Source of the DNA: an uncultured Clostridia bacterium
GTDB lineage: Bacteria > Bacillota > Clostridia > TANB77 > CAG-508
Direction of reading: 5' to 3'
Assembly: GCA_934162925.1 (NCBI GenBank)
Contig: CAKPJR010000074.1
Span: forward strand, 1 to 5,154
DNA: 5,154 nt
The notes under the pieces were generated by a model, which saw nothing but the letters and a program-made list of their open reading frames with translations, did no database searches and was not told the DNA's origin. Shown one piece after another: positions 1-4,990 of the stretch (the stretch's first letter is position 1; each line of letters starts with the position of its first letter). The position numbers and the translations under genes are program-made.

Positions 1-1613
1 TTTTATTTATTATAATACTGCTAATTACAGCAATGGTAGTTGTGGCGGTATACTTTAAAAATGAAAAACCAAATACAGTCGAAAGTAAAGTGGATGATAC
101 TGAAGTTACAGATACTAAAAAAGCTTTCAAATATGCACTTAAAAGCAATTCGTTAGAGGATTTTGATTTAAGGTTCCTACAATTAGAAAACGAAAGAAAA
201 AATAAAATATATAGTCCACTTTCTATTAAATATGCTTTGGCCATGTTGAATGAAGGAACAGAAGGAGAGTCTAAAGAACAAATTTCAAATTTAATTGGAG
301 ACTATAAACCTAACAAATATGTTAATAGTGCTAATATGTCATTAGCAAATGCATTATTTATAAGAGATACATATAAAAATTCTGTAAAAGAAAATTTCGT
401 TAATAATTTGAAAACTAAATATAATGCAGATGTTGAATATGATTCATTTACTTCAGCTAAAAAAATGAACTCATGGATTAGTGACAAAACTCTTGAACTT
501 ATAAAAGATATGATAGACGATTCAAGCGTAAGTGACTTAAATTTTGCACTTATAAATGCAGTGGCAATTGATATGGACTGGAAAGATAAATTTTTAGTGC
601 ATGATAATTATGATAATTATATGAATGCAGATTATCAACATGAAAAATATAGTTGGATGGCGCCTCAAAACCTTTTATCAAGCAAATTTGAAGGCGTTAA
701 AAATAAAATATCTGGTATGGGAATAATTGCTTCTGTAAACAACTATGATATTGTTAACACATTGGGAGAAGATAATATTAGAAAGACCGTAGGAGATGCA
801 TTTAGAAAGTATTTAAATGAAGATCCTGATGGCAACGCATCATATTATTTAGAAGGCAAGAATGTAGAAACAGCAGTAAAGGAATATTTAGACGAATATA
901 TAAAAGAAATAAATAATAATTATAAAATGGTAAATAAAAACACAGATTTTTATGTTTATCAAGACGAGAAAGTAAAATCATTTGCTAAAGATTTAAAAGA
1001 ATATAATGGAACAACATTACAATATGTTGCAATAATGCCAGAAGAAAATTTGGATAAATATATAAGTAATATTACAGCAGAAGAAATTAATAAAATAATA
1101 GGAAACCTAAAAGACATTAATAAAAGAGAAAACTTCAAAGAAGGAGTTATTACTCAAGTAGTAGGTTATATTCCTAAATTTAAATTCGATTATGATTTAA
1201 ATCTTATTAAAGATTTAAATGACATGGGTGTAAAAGATATATTTGATGAAAATAAAGCTAACTTAAAAGGTATTACAGATGAGAAAGCATATATAAACCA
1301 AGCAAAACATAAAGCCAATATCGAATTTACACAAGATGGTATAAAAGCAGCGGCAGCTACATTTATTGGTGGAGCAGGAGCAGGTGAAATGTTTAATTAT
1401 TTATATGATGTGCCTGTAGAAAAAATAGATTTGACATTTGATAAACCATATATGTTTGTTATTAGAAACAAAGAAACAGGAGAAGTATGGTTTGCAGGAA
1501 CTGTATATGAACCTTTATCATTAGAAAATGAAGTAGAAATAGAAAATAAAGATGGAGGAGTAGAAGATTACTCACAATTTCTAAAAGCACTTGAAGAAAG
1601 AAACAAACAATAA
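1..1613 (+). CDS. Membrane-anchored serpin (serine/cysteine protease inhibitor family), 5' end outside window
   Basis: Residues are numbered from the ATG at 33. The frame is open to the left edge: codons from position 3 read LFIIILLITA and run into MVVVAVYF, making one membrane span. The ATG at 33 lies inside that span and has no ribosome binding site, so the true start is upstream and the protein is probably an N-terminally anchored, outward-facing serpin. Family signs: YSPLSIKYALAMLNEG (60-75), the NAVAIDMDWKDKF strand (175-187), YIPKFKFDYDLNL (379-391), HKANIEF before the hinge (426-432), hinge GIKAAAAT (436-443), and FDKPYMFVIRN...FAGTVYEP (469-494). The Ala-rich hinge fits an inhibitory serpin that traps its protease by loop insertion. 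Oddities: about 100 residues between 200 and 303 match no standard serpin segment, the loop after the hinge is long, P14 is Ile rather than Thr/Ser, and an acidic 32-residue tail follows VYEP. The target protease cannot be read from sequence. The family call is firm; inhibitory activity is inferred. Confidence 0.93.
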   Translation, partial: LFIIILLITAMVVVAVYFKNEKPNTVESKVDDTEVTDTKKAFKYALKSNSLEDFDLRFLQLENERKNKIYSPLSIKYALAMLNEGTEGESKEQISNLIGDYKPNKYVNSANMSLANALFIRDTYKNSVKENFVNNLKTKYNADVEYDSFTSAKKMNSWISDKTLELIKDMIDDSSVSDLNFALINAVAIDMDWKDKFLVHDNYDNYMNADYQHEKYSWMAPQNLLSSKFEGVKNKISGMGIIASVNNYDIVNTLGEDNIRKTVGDAFRKYLNEDPDGNASYYLEGKNVETAVKEYLDEYIKEINNNYKMVNKNTDFYVYQDEKVKSFAKDLKEYNGTTLQYVAIMPEENLDKYISNITAEEINKIIGNLKDINKRENFKEGVITQVVGYIPKFKFDYDLNLIKDLNDMGVKDIFDENKANLKGITDEKAYINQAKHKANIEFTQDGIKAAAATFIGGAGAGEMFNYLYDVPVEKIDLTFDKPYMFVIRNKETGEVWFAGTVYEPLSLENEVEIENKDGGVEDYSQFLKALEERNKQ

Positions 1614-1615
1614 AA

Positions 1616-1664
1616 TTAAGATTGGCATAAAATAAAAAGTAATTATTATATAATTGAATCTTAA
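1616..1664. repeat. 8-bp inverted repeat enclosing an AT-only hairpin, after the serpin gene
   Basis: TTAAGATT (1616-1623) is matched exactly by AATCTTAA (1657-1664). Inside lies a second inverted repeat, AATTAT (1641-1646) and ATAATT (1650-1655), with a three-base loop. It starts three bases after the serpin stop codon. No GC-rich stem or T-run follows, so it is a poor intrinsic terminator. It may give the serpin mRNA a folded 3' end, but in DNA this AT-rich it may be chance. Confidence 0.3.
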
Positions 1665-1689
1665 AAAATGGTATATTTATAAAATGGAG

Positions 1690-1718
1690 TTGAAATAAAC
1701 ATAAAATCATGATAAAAT
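1690..1718 (+). promoter_or_regulatory. Probable sigma-A-type promoter for the 132-residue protein gene
   Basis: TTGAAA (1690-1695) and TAAAAT (1713-1718) are separated by exactly 17 bases. Each box has five of six consensus bases. Transcription would begin near 1725, just where the leader hairpin starts. This gives the next gene its own start independent of the serpin. Confidence 0.6.
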
Positions 1719-1725
1719 TACTAAC

Positions 1726-1764
1726 ATAAAAGTGCGGTTAATATGCCGTTGGTCAGACTTTTAT
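1726..1764 (+). other. Structured 5' leader: long-stem hairpin with an inner stem, unassigned
   Basis: ATAAAAGT (1726-1733) pairs perfectly with ACTTTTAT (1757-1764). Inside, CGG (1735-1737) pairs with CCG (1746-1748), extendable by a G-U pair (1734/1749), leaving an 8-base loop and a 7-base unpaired segment (1750-1756). The outer stem begins at or one base after the predicted transcription start. This island is visibly richer in G and C than its surroundings. I do not recognise it as a named riboswitch. It could be a 5'-end stabiliser, a protein-binding or ligand-binding leader, or a weak terminator for serpin read-through, although only four T residues follow the core. Confidence 0.5.
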
Positions 1765-1777
1765 ATTATCATAATAT
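1763..1777. promoter_or_regulatory. Perfect 7-bp-arm palindrome before the ribosome binding site, possible operator
   Basis: ATATTAT, a central C, then ATAATAT form a perfect palindrome overlapping the last two bases of the leader hairpin and ending eight bases before the ribosome binding site. It could be a dimeric repressor site or a small mRNA hairpin. It is nearly all A/T, so chance is a real alternative. Confidence 0.3.
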
Positions 1778-1784
1778 TTTATGA

Positions 1785-1790
1785 GAGGGA
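1785..1790 (+). promoter_or_regulatory. Ribosome binding site that fixes the start at 1799
   Basis: GAGGGA ends eight bases before the ATG at 1799. The in-frame ATG at 1781 would put this site inside the coding region and has only AT-rich sequence before it, so 1799 is preferred. Confidence 0.7.
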
Positions 1791-1798
1791 GATTTGAA

Positions 1799-2197
1799 AT
1801 GAGTTTCAATTTCCGAGAAGCATTAGAAGAATCCAAAAGAAAGTCCAATATTAATTATAAAGCAGCAGAATTTCTACAGCACTTAATTGCAGCAATTAAC
1901 CATTCATGGTATCCAGAAAGGGCAAAAAATTTAAAAAAGTTAATTTTTTCTCTTGAAAAAGCAGGTGTCGAAGATGAAAATTTTTTTAGAATAAGAGTTT
2001 ACGAAAATGATGCTCTTTCTTCAGAGGGTGAAGCAATCTTTGAAGTGTCTTATTCTAAGCGGGGTTATTTAGGAAGTTTGTTTAAGGCTATTCAAAGAAA
2101 GCTTGAAGAAGAAAAATTTGAAATAAAATCTGTTGATACAGAAACAATAGGGGATTGCTTGCGTTGCTTGGATGCTTTTGAAATAAAGATTGACTAA
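1799..2197 (+). CDS. Unrecognised 132-residue soluble protein with a C-terminal CxxC
   Basis: I do not recognise this protein. The start at 1799 is chosen over the in-frame ATG at 1781 because GAGGGA sits at the right distance. The N-terminal half (residues 4-56) looks helical, with basic stretches (SKRKS, PERAKNLKKL). The second half alternates strand-like segments (FFRIRVYEN, EAIFEVSYSK) with a charged helix (LGSLFKAIQRKLEEEKF) and ends in a strand. There is no membrane span, signal peptide or known catalytic motif. The only cysteines are C120 and C123 in GDCLRCLDAF, one CxxC that could be a redox pair or half a metal site; that is inference. The gene stands alone, with a promoter and hairpin leader before it and a strong terminator after it. 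Its third codon positions look slightly less A/T-biased than those of its neighbours. It is likely a real gene given the start and stop signals; its function is unknown. Confidence 0.8.
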   Translation: MSFNFREALEESKRKSNINYKAAEFLQHLIAAINHSWYPERAKNLKKLIFSLEKAGVEDENFFRIRVYENDALSSEGEAIFEVSYSKRGYLGSLFKAIQRKLEEEKFEIKSVDTETIGDCLRCLDAFEIKID

Positions 2198-2202
2198 TGC
2201 TA

Positions 2203-2251
2203 AAAAGGCAACTGTTATATAATTAAATAACAGTTGCTTTTTATTTTTTTT
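2203..2251 (+). terminator. Strong rho-independent terminator
   Basis: GCAACTGTTAT (2208-2218) pairs perfectly with ATAACAGTTGC (2227-2237) around an 8-base loop. The stem extends outward through a G-U pair (2207/2238) and A-T pairs (2203-2206 with 2239-2242). A T-tract with a single A interruption runs from 2238 to 2251. It begins a few bases after the stop codon at 2195-2197 and closes the single-gene unit. The A-run on the left also makes it plausible on the minus strand, but no minus-strand gene needs it. Confidence 0.93.
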
Positions 2252-2279
2252 GTGATAAAATAAGTATGAAAAGTATAAC
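2250..2279 (+). promoter_or_regulatory. Probable promoter of the AbrB-ABC operon
   Basis: TTGTGA (2250-2255) lies 18 bases before TATAAC (2274-2279). The start of transcription would fall near 2286, giving a very short leader before AAGGAGG (2289-2295). It begins inside the T-tract of the preceding terminator, so the operon is insulated from upstream transcription. Confidence 0.5.
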
Positions 2280-2302
2280 AAATCATACAAGGAGGATTTT
2301 TT

Positions 2303-2506
2303 ATGAATAAAGATAAATATGTTGGAATTAGTAAGGTCGGAGAAAAAGGGCAAATAGTTATTCCAAAAGAAGCAAGAGACATGTTTGATATAAAGCCAGG
2401 AGATTCAGTAGTGGTTTTATGTGATAAGAAAAAAGGAATGGCAATAGTTAAAGATAATGTACTAGAAGAAAGTATTGATAAATTTATTCCGAAAGGAGAC
2501 AAATAA
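2303..2506 (+). CDS. AbrB/MazE/SpoVT-fold DNA-binding regulator, first gene of an ABC exporter operon
   Basis: A 67-residue protein, the usual size for a stand-alone swapped-hairpin AbrB domain. The signature is VGEKGQIVIPKEARDMFDIK (residues 12-31) followed by PGDSVVVL: the strand, the P-x-E-x-R turn and helix, the PGD turn, then a strand. Such proteins dimerise by interlocking hairpins and bind DNA with the basic face of the fold. AAGGAGG seven bases before the ATG fixes the start. The ABC ATPase gene begins one base after its stop codon, so the two are co-transcribed, and the simplest role is regulation of its own exporter operon. That is inference from position. AbrB-type antitoxins share this fold, but the following gene is an ATPase and not a toxin, so an antitoxin role is unlikely. 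Confidence 0.9.
   Translation: MNKDKYVGISKVGEKGQIVIPKEARDMFDIKPGDSVVVLCDKKKGMAIVKDNVLEESIDKFIPKGDK
2492..2498 (+). promoter_or_regulatory. Ribosome binding site that fixes the ABC ATPase start at 2508
   Basis: AAAGGAG lies within the last codons of the regulator gene and ends nine bases before the ATG at 2508. The upstream in-frame ATG at 2475 has no such site and would add eleven residues not typical of ABC ATPases. Confidence 0.75.
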
Positions 2507-2507
2507 A

Positions 2508-3230
2508 ATGAATGCAATTGAAATAAAAAATTTAACAAAAAAATTTAAAGACAAAGTTGCAGTAAATAATATTAATTTAGAAGTAAAAAAAGGAGAACTA
2601 TTTGCTTTATTAGGAACCAATGGAGCAGGAAAAACCACAACAATAAAAATGATATCAACACTAATAATGCCAACAGATGGAGAAATAAATGTGTTAGGAT
2701 ATGATACAAAAAAAGACTATATGAAAATTAGAGAAATATTAAATGTTTCACCACAAGAAACAGCAATTGCTCCTAGTTTATCAGTTAAAGAAAACCTAGA
2801 ATTTATGGCAGGAGTATATAAAATTAAAGACAAAGATACAAAAATAAATGAACTAATAAAAATGTTTAAATTAGAAGAAGTATTAAAGCAAAAAGCAAAA
2901 ACATTATCAGGAGGATGGCAAAGAAAAGTCTCAATAGCAATATCACTAATAAACAATCCACAAATATTATTTTTAGATGAACCTACTTTAGGGCTAGACG
3001 TTATTGCAAGAAAAGAATTATGGAAAGTAATAGAAAGCTTAAAAGGAAAAGTTACTATAATACTAACAACACACTATATGGAAGAAGCAGAAAGTTTATC
3101 AGATAGAATTGCAATAATGAATAAAGGAAATATAGTTCAGATAGGGACAGCAAAAGAACTTATAGAAAAAACAGGAGCAAAGAATTTTGAGGATGCTTTT
3201 GTAAAAATTGCTACTGGGGGTGAATTATAA
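2508..3230 (+). CDS. ABC transporter ATP-binding protein (ABC-2 exporter family)
   Basis: A 240-residue nucleotide-binding subunit that powers the permease encoded next. Visible motifs in order: Walker A GTNGAGKT (36-43), Q-loop Q83 in SPQE, signature LSGGWQRK (133-140), Walker B ILFLDEPT (153-160) with catalytic E158, D-loop LGLD (161-164), and switch H189 in TTHYMEEAE. This is a complete set for ATP binding and hydrolysis. Trp in the fifth signature position, where Met or Gln is more common, is a small departure. The compact length and MEEAE after the H-loop are typical of ATPases of the CcmA/DrrA-like exporter group (drug, antibiotic peptide, lipid or polysaccharide efflux). The substrate cannot be told. 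Translation is probably coupled to both neighbours: it starts one base after the regulator stop and its stop codon shares a base with the permease start. Confidence 0.96.
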   Translation: MNAIEIKNLTKKFKDKVAVNNINLEVKKGELFALLGTNGAGKTTTIKMISTLIMPTDGEINVLGYDTKKDYMKIREILNVSPQETAIAPSLSVKENLEFMAGVYKIKDKDTKINELIKMFKLEEVLKQKAKTLSGGWQRKVSIAISLINNPQILFLDEPTLGLDVIARKELWKVIESLKGKVTIILTTHYMEEAESLSDRIAIMNKGNIVQIGTAKELIEKTGAKNFEDAFVKIATGGEL

Positions 3231-3961
3231 TGAGAATACTAAATTTTGCCAAAAGGAATTTTAAAGAAATAATAAGAGATCCATTAAGTATTATTTTTGC
3301 AATAGTTTTACCATTATTTTTATTATTTATATTTCAACAATTTAAAATACCAAATGATGCATATAAACTAGAAAACTTTACTCCAGGAATTATTATATTT
3401 AGTTTTTCTTTTATTACACTATTTACAGCTATGTTAATTTCAAAAGATAGAACAACATCACTTCTTACAAGATTAGGAATAAGCCCAATGAAGCCAATAG
3501 AATATATATTAGGTTATATGGTTTCATTTATACCATTTATTTTATTACAAAATGTATTGTTGTTTATAACAGCTTTATTTTTAGGATTACAGTTTAGTAT
3601 AAATATTATCTGGACAGTTTTAGTATCAATTATAATAGCTGTGCTATTTATAGGAATGGGAATACTAATAGGAAGCCTGGTTTCAGATAAAGCCGCTTCT
3701 GGTATTTCAAGCATAATTATTCAGCTGGTGTGCTTTACAAGTGGAATGTATTTTCCAAAAGAGATGTTAGGAGATACATATGCAAAAGTTTGTGAGTTTT
3801 TACCATTCGATTCTGCATTAACAATTACAAAAGGAATTTTAAATAATAATATAGAAATAATAACAATACAAAATGTAGTTGTATTTTGTATATACACAAT
3901 TGTAATATTAGCATTAGCAACAAGAATGTTTAGAATAAAAATGAAAAGTGATAACAAATAA
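3230..3961 (+). CDS. ABC-2 type transporter permease, six membrane spans
   Basis: A 243-residue integral membrane protein, the normal size for a single ABC-2 permease, which would work as a dimer with the ATPase encoded just upstream. Hydrophobic spans lie near residues 19-37, 52-71, 92-118, 126-150, 156-175 and 214-233. The N-terminal RNFKEIIRDPLSIIFAIVLP (residues 9-28) is the usual amphipathic entry helix plus first span. SKDRTTSLLTRLGISPMKP (71-89) is the cytosolic coupling loop between spans 2 and 3. MYFPKEMLGD and LPFDSALTITKGIL, between spans 5 and 6, match the conserved ABC-2 pattern. The ATG at 3230 overlaps the ATPase stop by one base, with GGGGGTG seven bases upstream. Export of a drug-like or peptide substrate is the common role in this family; nothing here names the substrate. 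No clear terminator follows. Confidence 0.94.
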   Translation: MRILNFAKRNFKEIIRDPLSIIFAIVLPLFLLFIFQQFKIPNDAYKLENFTPGIIIFSFSFITLFTAMLISKDRTTSLLTRLGISPMKPIEYILGYMVSFIPFILLQNVLLFITALFLGLQFSINIIWTVLVSIIIAVLFIGMGILIGSLVSDKAASGISSIIIQLVCFTSGMYFPKEMLGDTYAKVCEFLPFDSALTITKGILNNNIEIITIQNVVVFCIYTIVILALATRMFRIKMKSDNK

Positions 3962-3981
3962 AAAAGAGAGAAAATGCTTGA

Positions 3982-4068
3982 TTGCAAGATGAAGGACTAG
4001 CTAAATATATAGAAAAAGGTTTTGAAGAAATACAAGCAGAAATTTATAATAATTTCAAATGTAAATAG
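3982..4068 (+). pseudogene. Possible coding remnant or tiny TTG-started ORF (28 codons)
   Basis: From 3982 the frame reads LQDEGLAKYIEKGFEEIQAE and then IYNNFKCK before a TAG at 4066-4068. The composition looks like real helical protein, unlike the surrounding spacer. A TGA sits immediately upstream in the same frame, so it cannot be the end of a longer intact gene in this window. The only possible start is TTG at 3982, with a weak GAGAG 11 bases before it. The likeliest reading is the surviving C-terminus of a decayed gene; a true micro-protein or chance are alternatives. Confidence 0.3.
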
Positions 4069-4084
4069 GAAGTTATAGCTAAGC

Positions 4085-4113
4085 TTGTTAATTATATATT
4101 ATTATGATATAAG
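4085..4113 (+). promoter_or_regulatory. Candidate promoter of the sortase gene
   Basis: TTGTTA (4085-4090) and TATAAG (4108-4113) are 17 bases apart, predicting transcription from about 4120. The boxes are imperfect, and other -10-like hexamers exist in this AT-rich stretch, so the exact position is uncertain. Confidence 0.4.
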
Positions 4114-4121
4114 TTAATTAT
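4087..4121. repeat. Direct repeat GTTAATTAT bracketing the sortase promoter
   Basis: GTTAATTAT occurs at 4087-4095 and again at 4113-4121, a 26-base offset or about two and a half helical turns. One copy overlaps the end of the candidate -35 box and the other overlaps the last base of the -10 box. The placement would suit a repressor or response-regulator site, but the low complexity allows chance. Confidence 0.35.
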
Positions 4122-4145
4122 TAAATAATATAAAAAACAGAATAT

Positions 4146-4152
4146 AGGAGAG
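4146..4152 (+). promoter_or_regulatory. Ribosome binding site that fixes the sortase start at 4159
   Basis: AGGAGAG ends six bases before the ATG at 4159, and its AGGAG core ends eight bases before it. The in-frame TTG at 4153 directly abuts the site and is too close to be used. Confidence 0.75.
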
Positions 4153-4158
4153 TTGAGA

Positions 4159-4896
4159 ATGAGAGAAAAAAAGAACAACAAAAAAATTAAAATAATAAAT
4201 ATAATTCAAATACTTTTAATATTGCTTTTGATATATTCTACTATAAATATAGTTTTATGGGCTATAAATAATCATGCCAATAAAGATGTTATAGCTGAAA
4301 TTAATAAAAGTGTTGAAATAAATAATAATGCTGAAGAAAAATATAAGATAAACTTTGAAGAGTTAAAGCAAAAAAATTCTGATACTATAGCATGGCTAAA
4401 AGTAGAGAATACTAGTATAGAATTCCCAGTTGTAAAAACAAACAATAATAGTTATTATTTAACTCATAATTTTAATAAAGAAAGTAATAAAGCTGGTTGG
4501 ATATTTGCTGACTACAAAAACAAGTTTGATGGAACAGATAAGAATATTATAATATATGGACACAACAGGAGAGATGACAGTATGTTTGGAACTCTTAAAA
4601 ATGTTATGAAAGAAGAGTGGTACAATAATGAAGAAAATCAATATATTACTTTAATAACAGAAAAAGACTACCAAAAATTTCAAATATTTTCTGTTTATCA
4701 AATAGAAACAGAAGAATACTATCTTACAACAGAGTTTAAAGGTACAGAATTCTCTGACTTCATAAACACATTAAAACAAAGAAGCATAAAGGACTTTAAT
4801 GTGGAAGTATCTGATGAAGATCAAATTTTAACACTTTCAACATGTGCTAATAATAATAAATATAGAGTAGTTCTACACGCTGTTAAAACAAAATAA
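4159..4896 (+). CDS. Class B sortase (cysteine transpeptidase)
   Basis: A 245-residue membrane-anchored enzyme that would cleave a C-terminal sorting motif of exported proteins and join them to the cell wall or to each other. A basic N-terminus (MREKKNNKKIK) and one span near residues 12-35 give the type II topology usual for sortases, with the catalytic domain outside. Class B features: the DTIAWLKVENTSIEFPVV stretch (75-92), SYYLTHNF (98-105), GWIFADY (113-119), IIYGHN with catalytic H135, MFGTL (142-146), TLSTC with nucleophile C229, and R236 seven residues later in YRVVLHA. All three catalytic residues are present, and the length is normal for SrtB-like enzymes. No protein with an LPxTG-like motif or pilin gene lies in the window, so the substrate is elsewhere. 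It appears to be a single-gene unit with its own promoter. The start at 4159 follows the ribosome binding site. Confidence 0.95.
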   Translation: MREKKNNKKIKIINIIQILLILLLIYSTINIVLWAINNHANKDVIAEINKSVEINNNAEEKYKINFEELKQKNSDTIAWLKVENTSIEFPVVKTNNNSYYLTHNFNKESNKAGWIFADYKNKFDGTDKNIIIYGHNRRDDSMFGTLKNVMKEEWYNNEENQYITLITEKDYQKFQIFSVYQIETEEYYLTTEFKGTEFSDFINTLKQRSIKDFNVEVSDEDQILTLSTCANNNKYRVVLHAVKTK

Positions 4897-4901
4897 AACT
4901 G

Positions 4902-4933
4902 TTGGTTGATAAAAATTAACCCCACTCAACCAA
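4902..4933. other. Perfect 8-bp hairpin between sortase and XRE genes, no U-run
   Basis: TTGGTTGA (4902-4909) pairs perfectly with TCAACCAA (4926-4933) around a 16-base loop. It lies five bases after the sortase stop codon. No T-tract follows on the + strand, so it is not a standard intrinsic terminator. It may be an mRNA 3' stabiliser or a binding site for the XRE regulator encoded 58 bases downstream. The GGTT in the left arm can also pair with AACC at 4918-4921, an alternative local fold. Confidence 0.4.
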
Positions 4934-4990
4934 TGGTATGTAGACTGTTTAATAATAATATCATACACTTAAGCTAAAGGAGGTAATAAT

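Noticed and set aside
1616..1664. Miniature transposable element with TTAAGATT ends
   Set aside because: It is only 49 bases, has no visible target duplication and no second copy in the window.
1726..1764. Reading the leader hairpin as a known riboswitch (preQ1, THF, c-di-GMP or fluoride type)
   Set aside because: I could not match the conserved core bases of any of these classes; only the stems are clear.
1781..1798. Upstream ATG at 1781 adding MRGRFE to the 132-residue protein
   Set aside because: This stretch contains the ribosome binding site for the ATG at 1799, and nothing like one precedes 1781.
2303..2506. AbrB-fold protein as a MazE-type antitoxin
   Set aside because: The next gene is a complete ABC ATPase, with no MazF/PemK or PIN toxin nearby.
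1462..2538. Minus-strand open frames at 1462-1710, 2069-2353 and 2215-2538
   Set aside because: They overlap well-supported plus-strand genes and a terminator, encode Phe/Leu/Tyr-rich runs typical of reversed AT-rich coding, and lack recognisable domains.
302..4641. Other minus-strand frames (302-487, 2717-2956, 3514-3714, 3721-3987, 4459-4641)
   Set aside because: Each is antisense to a gene with clear family motifs and has no protein family features of its own.
1767..4965. Shared TATCATA-like word before three genes (1767-1775; reverse strand 4101-4109; 4959-4965)
   Set aside because: It could be a common operator, but a 7-9 base word with a single C or G is expected to recur by chance in sequence this AT-rich, and its distance to each gene differs.
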